From Candidatus Woesearchaeota archaeon CG11_big_fil_rev_8_21_14_0_20_43_8 (GTDB lineage Archaea > Nanobdellota > Nanobdellia > Woesearchaeales > CG08-08-20-14), in assembly GCA_002762705.1 (NCBI GenBank), contig PCVE01000076.1, forward strand, positions 1 to 6,939: a stretch of DNA of 6,939 nt, read 5' to 3'. The notes under the pieces were generated by a model. It did not search any database, had not been told where the DNA came from, and saw only the letters and a list, made by a program, of their open reading frames with translations. The number at the start of each line of letters is the position of its first letter. Within the stretch, counting starts at the first letter, position 1. Below, in pieces: positions 1-5,314 of the stretch. A program made the translations under genes and the position numbers.

Positions 1-1
1 A

Positions 2-700
2 GAAGTATACTGTGAGAATGACCAGATCAAAGTCATTGATCAGCCATGCCAGAGCGGAGATGTCTGCAATGGCGGCGTATGCCAGGTACAGGCAGCAGCA
101 CAGTCGACATGTGTCGATACAGATGGTGGCAAGATATACGATGTTGTTGGAACAGCGACTGCGACTTACGCTGTCGGAGGAGCATCCATAAGCCAGGACT
201 CATGCCAGAACATTACTCATCTGATGGAAGGTTATTGTGATGATGATGTAGACAAATGGGAAGAATGGGAATGTCCAAGCGGAAAAGTCTGCGACAGTGG
301 CGCGTGCGTGCCTGATACACCTTGCAGTGATCCTGATGGAAATGATGTGACACAGAAGACGACTGTCACAAAAGGGACATATACTCAGGTGGATTACTGC
401 GGTGGACAGGACAATTATCACATCAATGAGGCCATCTGCGTGAACAACCAGATCACGACCGATTACCAGCTCTGTCCGACAGGCCAATGGTGCAAGGATG
501 CGATATGTGTGACAGAACCGGTCTGTTCTGAGACAGATGGTGGTGATGATGCGCAAAACCAAGGCACTGTTACAAAAGATGGCAGTTCATATTCAGATTA
601 CTGCCAGAACTCAAACACACTGTATGAGTACTATTGCGACGGAAACGCTGTGAAGAACAGTTTCCATACATGCAGTTGCTCGGCCGGCAAGTGCCCATAA
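2..700 (+). CDS. Secreted six-cysteine-repeat protein, 3' part
   Basis: The frame is open from base 2 to the TAA at 698-700, giving 232 visible codons; the start, and any signal peptide, lie before the window. The visible part is a tandem repeat of about 58-71 residues with six cysteines each. The last four follow C-x11-C-x5-C-x4-C in three of the four units seen (one incomplete), while the final repeat shortens the middle gap to one residue. Each full unit opens with C-x-D/E-x-D-G-G/N (CVDTDGG, CSDPDGN, CSETDGG), which resembles an acidic calcium-binding loop, and ends with a CPSGKVCDSGACV-like segment. I recall similar repeats in cell-surface proteins of DPANN archaea. Even cysteine numbers and acidic composition suggest an exported, disulfide-bonded surface or adhesion domain; the ligand is unknown. 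The Met at base 224 is internal to a repeat, not a start. Confidence 0.85.
   Translation, partial: EVYCENDQIKVIDQPCQSGDVCNGGVCQVQAAAQSTCVDTDGGKIYDVVGTATATYAVGGASISQDSCQNITHLMEGYCDDDVDKWEEWECPSGKVCDSGACVPDTPCSDPDGNDVTQKTTVTKGTYTQVDYCGGQDNYHINEAICVNNQITTDYQLCPTGQWCKDAICVTEPVCSETDGGDDAQNQGTVTKDGSSYSDYCQNSNTLYEYYCDGNAVKNSFHTCSCSAGKCP
110..697 (+). repeat. Three tandem Cys-rich protein repeats
   Basis: Repeat units begin at the codons for the first cysteine of each unit: 110-322 (71 residues), 323-523 (67 residues) and 524-697 (58 residues). Bases 2-109 hold the end of an earlier unit. Each full unit has six cysteines. The repeat is clear in protein but poorly conserved in DNA, so the units are old duplications. 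Confidence 0.8.
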
Positions 701-719
701 GGCATTTTTTTTATTTTTT
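689..719 (+). terminator. Hairpin plus T-tract after Cys-rich gene
   Basis: A 7-bp stem (689-695 with 701-707, one G-T wobble, core TGCC/GGCA) with a 5-base loop spans the stop codon. It runs straight into T runs at 705-712 and 714-719. The T-tract alone would suffice for archaeal termination; the hairpin makes it look like an intrinsic terminator. Confidence 0.7.
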
Positions 720-736
720 CCTTGAATTACAGAAAG

Positions 737-745
737 TTTTATAAG
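737..745 (+). promoter_or_regulatory. TATA box of AAA+ ATPase gene
   Basis: TTTTATAAG is centred about 29 bases before the ATG at 770. This is the spacing expected for an archaeal leaderless transcript and supports ATG 770 over TTG 722 as the start. Confidence 0.6.
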
Positions 746-769
746 ATTACAACACCAATTCTAATAGAT

Positions 770-1810
770 ATGCCACTTATAAAGTTCGTCCTGGAAAAAG
801 AAGACAAATTCGTCATGGACTGGATGGAAGAGCTCGGTTGGGATGCGAATCCATTCGATGACGGGCTACTCGAGCCGATAGATGACTTCATCGCAGGCTA
901 TAATGAGGAAAGGGGCAAACTTAACATCTTTGTCATCAGCAAGAATCCATTCGGGATACTCAAAGGGCCAAAAGGCACAGGCAAAACGATGCTCTTCAAA
1001 TGGTTGATCAATCAATTGCATGAACATACTGATCGTGTGAATTGTCTGATGATGGATGGTGCCTTGCTTCATGATGAACATGCGTTCATACAAGCAGTGG
1101 TGAAGCCGCATCTTGGGTTCTTTGAGAAGATATTCAGCAGGCGCAGATGGGGTATGCTTGATTCAAGTTCGCTTCCAGGATACCTCAAACCTAAACTCAA
1201 AAGACGAAGGCTTGTGCTTCTGATAGACAATGTGGACAAGCTAGAGAAACACATAGCAAAGACAGTCAATTATCTCCTTGATGCAGATCTTAACATGCAG
1301 ATAATCGTCGCAGGGACAAAGGCGCATATAGAGAAGGTCAAGCTTCATTATCATAAAGACGATTTAGGTATCGAGCTACAGAAGCTATCATATGAAGACC
1401 TTCGTGACATGATCAAGAGACGTATCGAGTTCTTTGGCGGTGAAGATATTGTTCCATTCACAGATACGCTCCTAAAGAAGATAGCAATGAAAGCGAACAA
1501 TAATCCTCAAGAAATGATCAAGATGTGCAGGAACCTGGCTGTCAAATCGACTGTCTTCCATAAGCACAAAGGCGATGACAAAGACCTTGCTCCGCCAGAG
1601 CCAAAAGGCGAGAAGCATGATCCTGAGAAGCTTGAGAAGATAAAGAAAAAAGTCGGCACTATAAATTATATCAAGTCAAGCAAGAAGAAGAAACCAGATG
1701 TCGAAGTAATCGAGAATAGGACAGCATCTCCTTCTGAAGATGAATACGCAGATCTCGATGAGAAAGAGAAGAACGACCAGCTTATCTCTGAACTGTTTGA
1801 TAAGAAGTAG
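770..1810 (+). CDS. AAA+ ATPase with charged C-terminal tail
   Basis: A 346-residue P-loop ATPase of the AAA+ class, resembling Orc1/Cdc6-, ExeA- and TniB-like ATPases. An N-terminal 'GWDANPFDD' element (23-31) is followed by Walker A GPKGTGKT (66-73), Walker B LVLLIDNVD (148-156), a sensor-1-like strand IIVAGT (178-183) and a lid-type helical region ending NNNPQEMIKMC (243-253), which resembles the NPR/sensor-2 helix. The acidic residue after the Walker B Asp, normally Glu, is Asn154, so hydrolysis may be weak or use another residue. Residues from about 265 on are low-complexity and rich in Lys and Glu, probably disordered. The start is set at ATG 770 by the TATA box; the frame stays open to TTG 722, but those codons overlap the promoter. 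No adjacent partner gene reveals the substrate; its role (DNA handling, regulation, STAND-like signalling) is unknown. Confidence 0.85.
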   Translation: MPLIKFVLEKEDKFVMDWMEELGWDANPFDDGLLEPIDDFIAGYNEERGKLNIFVISKNPFGILKGPKGTGKTMLFKWLINQLHEHTDRVNCLMMDGALLHDEHAFIQAVVKPHLGFFEKIFSRRRWGMLDSSSLPGYLKPKLKRRRLVLLIDNVDKLEKHIAKTVNYLLDADLNMQIIVAGTKAHIEKVKLHYHKDDLGIELQKLSYEDLRDMIKRRIEFFGGEDIVPFTDTLLKKIAMKANNNPQEMIKMCRNLAVKSTVFHKHKGDDKDLAPPEPKGEKHDPEKLEKIKKKVGTINYIKSSKKKKPDVEVIENRTASPSEDEYADLDEKEKNDQLISELFDKK

Positions 1811-1811
1811 T

Positions 1812-2480
1812 CTATTCAATTTTGTCTTCTAGTTGTTTTACTACTTTCCTTCTGCCTTTAAGAGACCAAATACTCATAATAGACATCCACACCATCCCTG
1901 CAGCCAATGATGTTGGAGTTCTCATGTGTTCAGGGACTTCGCTGTAATTGAGATATTGAAAACCATTCCAAAGCGTGACTGTCGCTCCGACGCTATATAA
2001 ATATTCTTTAGCAGGGATATTTTTGATATATCTCTCTTTGATATTATTCCATAATCCCTTGAAAAAACCCTTTGTTTTTCTTGGGATGATGCCTCCGTAA
2101 TGTGACAGGAGTTTTCTTAGACCATATCCATTTTTCTCTCCTACTGTATTGTTCACAAAGAAATAAGTGTTCATGAAATTTCCAAATAGATTTGGGCCAA
2201 GTGCTGCTTTTGCCAACGGGTGATTTGAGATATACTTACCAACGATATCTCCGCTCTTCATCAATGCATCGAGACATAGGCCATATGATGGAGCAAGTGC
2301 AGCAGTGTATTTGATCTTATTGGCAGCGATTTTCTTGTCTGTGATAAGCTGGGACACGACATCCCCTAAAACATAAGTGATCTCGCTAGTTATGATCGTG
2401 CTAAGTATCCTATGATTCTGTTGCAGGTATTGATACCCATCGACAATCGAATTGACCGTGTCACCAAGATCCATTTCCAT
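1812..2480 (-). CDS. Mpv17/PMP22-family membrane protein
   Basis: A 222-residue membrane protein. In order: GDVVSQLI (39-46), matching the family's GDxxSQ near the first membrane helix; hydrophobic segments at about 25-46, 58-75 and 95-113; then W171-x3-Q175-x2-N178-Y-x2-V182-P183-x3-R187, ten residues, W198 and a final hydrophobic helix to about 207. This order and spacing match the C-terminal signature of eukaryotic Mpv17/PMP22/Sym1 proteins (W-x3-Q-x2-NF-x2-VP-x3-R-x10-W), and the length is close to theirs (about 175-220). Family members sit in the mitochondrial inner or peroxisomal membrane and are proposed to form channels; here it would be in the cell membrane, function unknown. Residues 130-155 are a basic loop. 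The start may be Met1 (2480) or Met3 (2474). It converges on the AAA+ gene with one base between stops. The family call is from motif recall, not a search. Confidence 0.78.
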   Translation of the reverse strand: MEMDLGDTVNSIVDGYQYLQQNHRILSTIITSEITYVLGDVVSQLITDKKIAANKIKYTAALAPSYGLCLDALMKSGDIVGKYISNHPLAKAALGPNLFGNFMNTYFFVNNTVGEKNGYGLRKLLSHYGGIIPRKTKGFFKGLWNNIKERYIKNIPAKEYLYSVGATVTLWNGFQYLNYSEVPEHMRTPTSLAAGMVWMSIMSIWSLKGRRKVVKQLEDKIE

Positions 2481-2513
2481 GTTGATATGGCGATTGTTTT
2501 TAATTCCTTGGTT

Positions 2514-2521
2514 TTATTTAA
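2514..2521 (-). promoter_or_regulatory. TATA-like box of Mpv17-like gene
   Basis: On the - strand TTAAATAA lies about 37 bases before the ATG at 2480, predicting a transcription start near 2491 and a leader of about 10 bases. No Shine-Dalgarno motif is obvious. Confidence 0.45.
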
Positions 2522-2589
2522 GCGGTGGCGATTTAATCTATTTGATCAGAAATATCTTCTTGGGTATCTTAATATACAAAAAACAAAGG

Positions 2590-2598
2590 TTTATATAT
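2590..2598 (+). promoter_or_regulatory. TATA box of parA
   Basis: TTTATATAT is a strong TATA box. It is flanked by AAAGG (2585-2589) and CCTTT (2605-2609), a weak inverted repeat. The predicted transcription start is near 2620, giving a leader of about 45-50 bases that carries the ribosome binding site. Confidence 0.65.
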
Positions 2599-2609
2599 CA
2601 GTAGCCTTT

Positions 2610-2621
2610 TCTGTATACAGA
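2610..2621. promoter_or_regulatory. 12-bp perfect palindrome at parA start site
   Basis: TCTGTATACAGA is perfectly self-complementary and falls where transcription from the TATA box at 2590-2598 should begin. A dimeric repressor bound here would block initiation. The operator role is inference. Confidence 0.35.
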
Positions 2622-2645
2622 TTGTCGTTAGCGCGCACAATTATT

Positions 2646-2664
2646 TTTAGGAACTAAAGGTGAG
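2646..2664 (+). promoter_or_regulatory. Shine-Dalgarno of parA, preceded by inverted repeat
   Basis: GGTGAG (2659-2664) matches the archaeal anti-Shine-Dalgarno and lies 4 bases before the ATG at 2669, so that ATG is the better start; the in-frame GTG at 2660 lies inside the motif. Directly upstream, TTTAG-GAA-CTAAA (2646-2658) is a perfect 5-bp inverted repeat that could form a small hairpin or a protein site. Confidence 0.65.
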
Positions 2665-2668
2665 AGTA

Positions 2669-3481
2669 ATGAGAAGAATCTGCGTAATCAACCAGAAGGG
2701 TGGAGTAGGAAAGACAACAACAACAGTGAACCTAGGAGCAGGGCTCGCAGCTGAAGGAAAGAAGGTCCTTCTGATCGATCTGGATCCGCAAGGAAACATC
2801 AGCCATTGTCTGAAGGTCGAACCACAGAAAGATGCATATAGCCTCATAATCGAGAATGCGCACTGGAAAGAATGCATCGTGAATGTCGCGAAGAATCTTG
2901 ATGTCATGCCTGGCAGAGAGACTCTGACAAAGGCAGAGATCATCCTTGCTGGTGAGCAGTTCAGAGAGACTGTGCTGCGAAGAAGGCTTGAAGATATCAG
3001 AGGATATGATTATATAATCGTCGATTGCCCGCCATCGCTTGGGCTATTGAATCAGAACGCGATGCTTTTCGCAAATGAAGCATTCGTACCTGTCTCGACT
3101 GATCCATTAGGCATGGTCGGACTTAAGAAGATGGAGAACGCAGTCAGAGTGATCGAGAAAGTCTTCGATCATAACATCAGGATGACAAAAGTCATACCGT
3201 CGATGTATGACAGACGTAACAAGATCTGCAAAGAGACGCTTGCTGAGCTCCAGAATGATTATTACGAGCTTGTCTCGAATCCAATACGGATCAATTCAAA
3301 GCTCAAAGAAGCTCCAAAGAAGAAGGCATCGATCTTCGAATATGACAAAGCTTCAAGAGGAGCAAAGGATTACAGGGAGCTTGTCCGATTTGTGATCTAC
3401 GAGGAACCGAAATATTCGGTACCCGACACCCCAGACCAACTGCCAGGAGGCATAAAAGCGTTCAAAGAAGTGCTGGCCTAA
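2669..3481 (+). CDS. parA: ParA/Soj-family ATPase
   Basis: A 270-residue ParA-type ATPase, normal for the short (Soj-like) form without an N-terminal DNA-binding domain. The deviant Walker A is KGGVGKTT (10-17), with the signature lysine K10 and catalytic K15. LLIDLDPQGN (34-43) is the A' motif with D39, and YIIVDCPPSLG (115-125) is Walker B with D119. Family members dimerise on ATP, bind DNA non-specifically and move or position chromosomes, plasmids or protein cargo, usually with a ParB-like partner. No ParB or obvious parS cluster lies in the window, so it is an orphan here; it could also be a MinD-like positioning ATPase, although it lacks a visible C-terminal amphipathic membrane helix. 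It has its own promoter, palindrome and Shine-Dalgarno, and is divergent from the Mpv17-like gene. Confidence 0.9.
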   Translation: MRRICVINQKGGVGKTTTTVNLGAGLAAEGKKVLLIDLDPQGNISHCLKVEPQKDAYSLIIENAHWKECIVNVAKNLDVMPGRETLTKAEIILAGEQFRETVLRRRLEDIRGYDYIIVDCPPSLGLLNQNAMLFANEAFVPVSTDPLGMVGLKKMENAVRVIEKVFDHNIRMTKVIPSMYDRRNKICKETLAELQNDYYELVSNPIRINSKLKEAPKKKASIFEYDKASRGAKDYRELVRFVIYEEPKYSVPDTPDQLPGGIKAFKEVLA

Positions 3482-3487
3482 GGAAGG

Positions 3488-3520
3488 GGCCGGCCGCTTT
3501 TGGTCTTTCTTTATTTTTTT
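3488..3520 (+). terminator. parA terminator, T-rich
   Basis: Downstream of the parA stop a GC palindrome GGCCGGCC (3488-3495) is followed by T-rich DNA ending in seven Ts at 3514-3520, the last of which overlap the stop codon of the convergent yjbQ. The palindrome leaves little room for a loop, so the T-tract is probably the working signal. Confidence 0.55.
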
Positions 3521-3917
3521 ATTTAAGTATGCTTACGACAACATCTCTTTTTCTTGGACCATCAAAACAACACAGAAAGATGTCCTGCCACGTGCCAAGC
3601 ACCAGTTTTCCGTCACTGATTGGTATAGTCTCTGATGGCCCGATTATGGATGCCTTGATATGTGCATCAGCATTGCCGTCGATTCTGTCATGTCGCCATG
3701 TACCTTTAGGTATGTGTTTTGCCAGAAAATCCAAGATATCAGCACCCACGTTCGGGTCTGCGTTCTCGTTCAATGTTATCGCAGCAGTTGCATGCGGGAC
3801 AAATATGTTGCATAATCCATCTTTCACACCTGACTCATCGACAATCTTCTGTACATCATCAGTGATATCGATCATGCTCTCTCTTCGTTCCGATTTTATC
3901 TCTATTTTCTTGTGCAT
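3519..3917 (-). CDS. yjbQ: YjbQ/UPF0047 family protein
   Basis: A 132-residue single-domain protein of the YjbQ (UPF0047) family, which is usually about 130-140 residues. The hallmarks are all present: PHATAAITLNENADPNV (41-57, with H42, E51 and D54), WRHDRIDGNADAHIKASIIG (74-93, with H76, D80, N82 and H86), and GKLVLGTWQDIFLCCFDGPR (103-122). The clustered His and acidic residues resemble a metal or phosphate site. Bacterial members show weak thiamine-phosphate synthase activity, hence the frequent name 'secondary thiamine-phosphate synthase enzyme'; the physiological role is unsettled. It is the last gene of the - strand series, with its own TATA box, 48 bases after the HEPN gene. Confidence 0.92.
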   Translation of the reverse strand: MHKKIEIKSERRESMIDITDDVQKIVDESGVKDGLCNIFVPHATAAITLNENADPNVGADILDFLAKHIPKGTWRHDRIDGNADAHIKASIIGPSETIPISDGKLVLGTWQDIFLCCFDGPRKRDVVVSILK

Positions 3918-3941
3918 TTTTTAAATAGTCCTCTCTTTGGG

Positions 3942-3948
3942 TTTATAA
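3942..3948 (-). promoter_or_regulatory. TATA box of yjbQ
   Basis: TTATAAA on the - strand is centred 28 bases before the ATG at 3917, the leaderless spacing. It lies in the 48-base gap after the HEPN gene, so yjbQ is probably transcribed independently. Confidence 0.55.
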
Positions 3949-3965
3949 TTGTTGTCGGTGATCAT

Positions 3966-4424
3966 TCAAATTATCCTTTTATTTACTAACACATCCTGTA
4001 CTGTTTTTAAGAATATCTCTGCATTCTTTATCGATTCTTCTGCTGGTTCAAGATTATTTCGTGATAATCGATGGTATTGGTAAATGCCTCTTTTTGCTTT
4101 TTCTTCTTCAAAGATATCCATTAATTCTGATGCTTTTGCTTCAACGTCTTCATATAACAAAAAAAGTTCTTCTGCAAGTTCATCATTCACAATGAAATGT
4201 TTTGCAAAGGCAATCATTGTCGCATGGTGCATTCTGTTGATTATTTTGAGTCTCTTTATCCCAAGGAGGGATTGTGCTGAATGGAAGATGGAATAATATG
4301 AGCACACTATCACCCAGTCATAGAAAGTCGCATCCTTAGGGTAATCCAATCTGTCTTTTATCTCGTTGTCGATACTGATTCTCAATAATCCTTTCGCAAG
4401 CATAAGATCATTTTTTGATTTCAT
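3966..4424 (-). CDS. HEPN-domain protein, probable toxin of NTase pair
   Basis: A 152-residue all-helical protein with the HEPN signature: YDWVIVCSYYSIFHSAQSLLGI (35-56) is the characteristic second helix, followed by the basic HH segment (64-67) and a C-terminal helix pair ending EPAEESIKNAEIFLKTV (126-142). Stand-alone HEPN proteins next to a minimal nucleotidyltransferase are typically RNases or inactive relatives acting as toxins. The RNase motif R-x4-6-H is present as R112-x5-H118, with Tyr115 and Tyr117 inside it; the HepT R-x4-H-x-Y form is not. It lies 84 bases downstream of the winged-helix nucleotidyltransferase on the same strand. The frame stays open 21 codons above Met1 and those codons resemble a HEPN first helix, but no ATG, GTG or TTG occurs there and the TATA box supports ATG 4424. 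Confidence 0.82.
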   Translation of the reverse strand: MKSKNDLMLAKGLLRISIDNEIKDRLDYPKDATFYDWVIVCSYYSIFHSAQSLLGIKRLKIINRMHHATMIAFAKHFIVNDELAEELFLLYEDVEAKASELMDIFEEEKAKRGIYQYHRLSRNNLEPAEESIKNAEIFLKTVQDVLVNKRII

Positions 4425-4456
4425 CCATTTCAGATTGCTGCGTACTTCAGAATTCT

Positions 4457-4464
4457 CTTTTATA
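4457..4464 (-). promoter_or_regulatory. TATA-like box of HEPN gene
   Basis: TATAAAAG on the - strand is centred 36 bases before the ATG at 4424, in the gap after the nucleotidyltransferase gene. It could give the HEPN gene its own transcript in addition to read-through. Confidence 0.4.
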
Positions 4465-4508
4465 CTTTTTTCTCTGCTAAAAGCCGACTATATTATTTCT
4501 CAATCTCT

Positions 4509-5123
4509 TTAGTTTGGAGCATATTTGATCTTCTCCAGTATTCGGATTGCATTATAAAATGGGTGTGGATTGTATATTATCTGTTTATTTCGGATGATAT
4601 GCTTTACTACTGTCTCTTCAGGAGATTTCAAGCTTTCTTGGAATTCTTCCATAGAGAAGACAGATAAATCTATCTGGGTTTCATATGGGAATCTAGACAT
4701 AATCTTCTTCATTTGTTTGACTTGCTGTGTTATGATAAAGATATCCCAGTCTGAATTCTTTGTGGCATTTCCAGAAACCTGGCTTCCAAAAATGCCAAGT
4801 GTAGCTGATGGGTCTATAACCACCATCTCAATGATCATCAATCTAAGGATATTCTTCTTAAATTTCTGGCTTTCTTGCTCTTCGACAAAGCTTAATAATT
4901 GCACTGCTTTTAGATTCATTATGTTCACAGATATCATATTCATCGAACCTTGTTTTTGTTGGAATAATATCTTTTCATCGACTAATATCTTGATCCTCTT
5001 GAAAGTATGTGAATAATTGATATCAAGTGATTTAGTTATCTGCCTAATCGATATCGTTTTTGTATAATCTTTCACAAAAAGACTCATTATTTTAAGGTCC
5101 ATCATTGTTATATTTTCTAACAT
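4509..5123 (-). CDS. Winged-helix minimal nucleotidyltransferase (MntA-like)
   Basis: A 204-residue two-domain protein. Residues 8-66 form a winged helix-turn-helix (SIRQITKSLDINYSHTFKRI, then a short wing). Residues 105-155 carry the polymerase-beta-type nucleotidyltransferase site: G113-S114-x10-D125-W-D127, exactly the GS-x10-D-x-D form of MntA antitoxins, with a third acidic residue D152 in QIDLSVFS. The C-terminal segment (165-200) fits the usual family tail. MntA enzymes neutralise a HEPN toxin, by AMPylating it in the studied systems; the HEPN gene follows 84 bases downstream. The fused DNA-binding domain suggests the antitoxin also regulates its promoter, and an 11-bp direct repeat covers its start codon. 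A TATA box 28 bases upstream supports Met1 at 5123. It is clearly AT-rich: two sampled 60-base lines gave 30-33% G+C. Confidence 0.88.
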   Translation of the reverse strand: MLENITMMDLKIMSLFVKDYTKTISIRQITKSLDINYSHTFKRIKILVDEKILFQQKQGSMNMISVNIMNLKAVQLLSFVEEQESQKFKKNILRLMIIEMVVIDPSATLGIFGSQVSGNATKNSDWDIFIITQQVKQMKKIMSRFPYETQIDLSVFSMEEFQESLKSPEETVVKHIIRNKQIIYNPHPFYNAIRILEKIKYAPN

Positions 5124-5138
5124 ATAATGTTATATTTT
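5106..5138. promoter_or_regulatory. Direct repeat over nucleotidyltransferase start, candidate operator
   Basis: TGTTATATTTT occurs at 5106-5116 and exactly again at 5128-5138, 22 bases apart (two helical turns). Between and overlapping them, AACAT-ATA-ATGTT (5119-5131) is a perfect 5-bp inverted repeat containing the start codon. This places binding sites between the TATA box and early codons, suited to autorepression by the winged-helix protein. Confidence 0.45.
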
Positions 5139-5146
5139 AAAACATA

Positions 5147-5154
5147 CATATAAA
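5147..5154 (-). promoter_or_regulatory. TATA box of winged-helix nucleotidyltransferase
   Basis: TTTATATG on the - strand is centred 28 bases before the ATG at 5123, giving a leaderless transcript. Confidence 0.6.
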
Positions 5155-5180
5155 CTTTTCTGGTCTGAAACAATAAAGTA

Positions 5181-5228
5181 GGGGTGCTTAATGTAATGTG
5201 GGGGTGCTTTCTACGAAGAGTCTACGAA
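5181..5228. repeat. Two short direct repeats in intergenic region
   Basis: GGGGTGCTT occurs at 5181-5189 and 5201-5209 (20-bp period). TCTACGAA occurs at 5210-5217 and 5221-5228 (11-bp period). They lie back to back in the 191-base gap between the winged-helix nucleotidyltransferase and the NTase-HEPN fusion. Periods near one and two helical turns would suit cooperative protein binding; no function is shown. Confidence 0.4.
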
Positions 5229-5279
5229 ATATTCAGAAATTTTACATATTTAGACAGAGAATCATTGATAATACGATAA
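5196..5279 (+). CDS. Possible 27-residue micro-ORF
   Basis: ATG at 5196 opens a 27-codon frame ending TAA at 5277-5279; the peptide begins MWGCFLRRVYEIF and is basic and aromatic. GGGGTG (5181-5186), the same Shine-Dalgarno-like motif seen before the gene at 6121, lies 9 bases upstream, and ATATAAAC on the + strand (5148-5155) could act as its TATA box, divergent from the nucleotidyltransferase. It is the only + strand frame in this part of the cluster. A frame this short is likely by chance, so confidence is low. Confidence 0.18.
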   Translation: MWGCFLRRVYEIFRNFTYLDRESLIIR

Positions 5280-5308
5280 AATAACAAAATAAATCCGAGA
5301 CATTCGGA
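5277..5308 (-). terminator. Hairpin plus T-rich terminator of NTase-HEPN gene
   Basis: Read on the - strand, six bases after the stop codon, TCCGA-ATGTC-TCGGA (5308-5294) forms a 5-bp stem with a 5-base loop. It is followed by a T-rich run down to about 5277. Confidence 0.55.
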
Positions 5309-5314
5309 AGAATA

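Noticed and set aside
224..700. Cys-rich protein starting at ATG 224
   Set aside because: The frame is open to base 2 and the Met falls in the middle of a conserved repeat, so it is internal.
722..769. TTG 722 as start of the AAA+ ATPase
   Set aside because: These codons contain the TATA box; ATG 770 has the right spacing and begins the family-like sequence.
2412..2657. 81-codon + strand frame across the parA upstream region
   Set aside because: It overlaps the Mpv17-like gene start and both promoters and shows no protein features.
2660..2668. GTG 2660 as start of parA
   Set aside because: It lies inside the GGTGAG ribosome binding site that serves ATG 2669, where ParA homology begins.
2481..2668. 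parS-like centromere or replication origin next to parA
   Set aside because: Only single short palindromes are present, with no iterated sites and no parB or rep gene.
3529..3924. 131-codon + strand frame opposite yjbQ
   Set aside because: It is antisense to a convincing YjbQ protein and has no family-like motifs.
4570..5016. 148-codon + strand frame opposite the winged-helix nucleotidyltransferase
   Set aside because: It is antisense to the motif-bearing gene; its Cys/Phe/Ile-rich product is a complement artefact.
5106..5228. CRISPR array or mobile-element ends
   Set aside because: Repeats are only 8-11 bases, two copies each, with no spacers, cas genes or transposase nearby.
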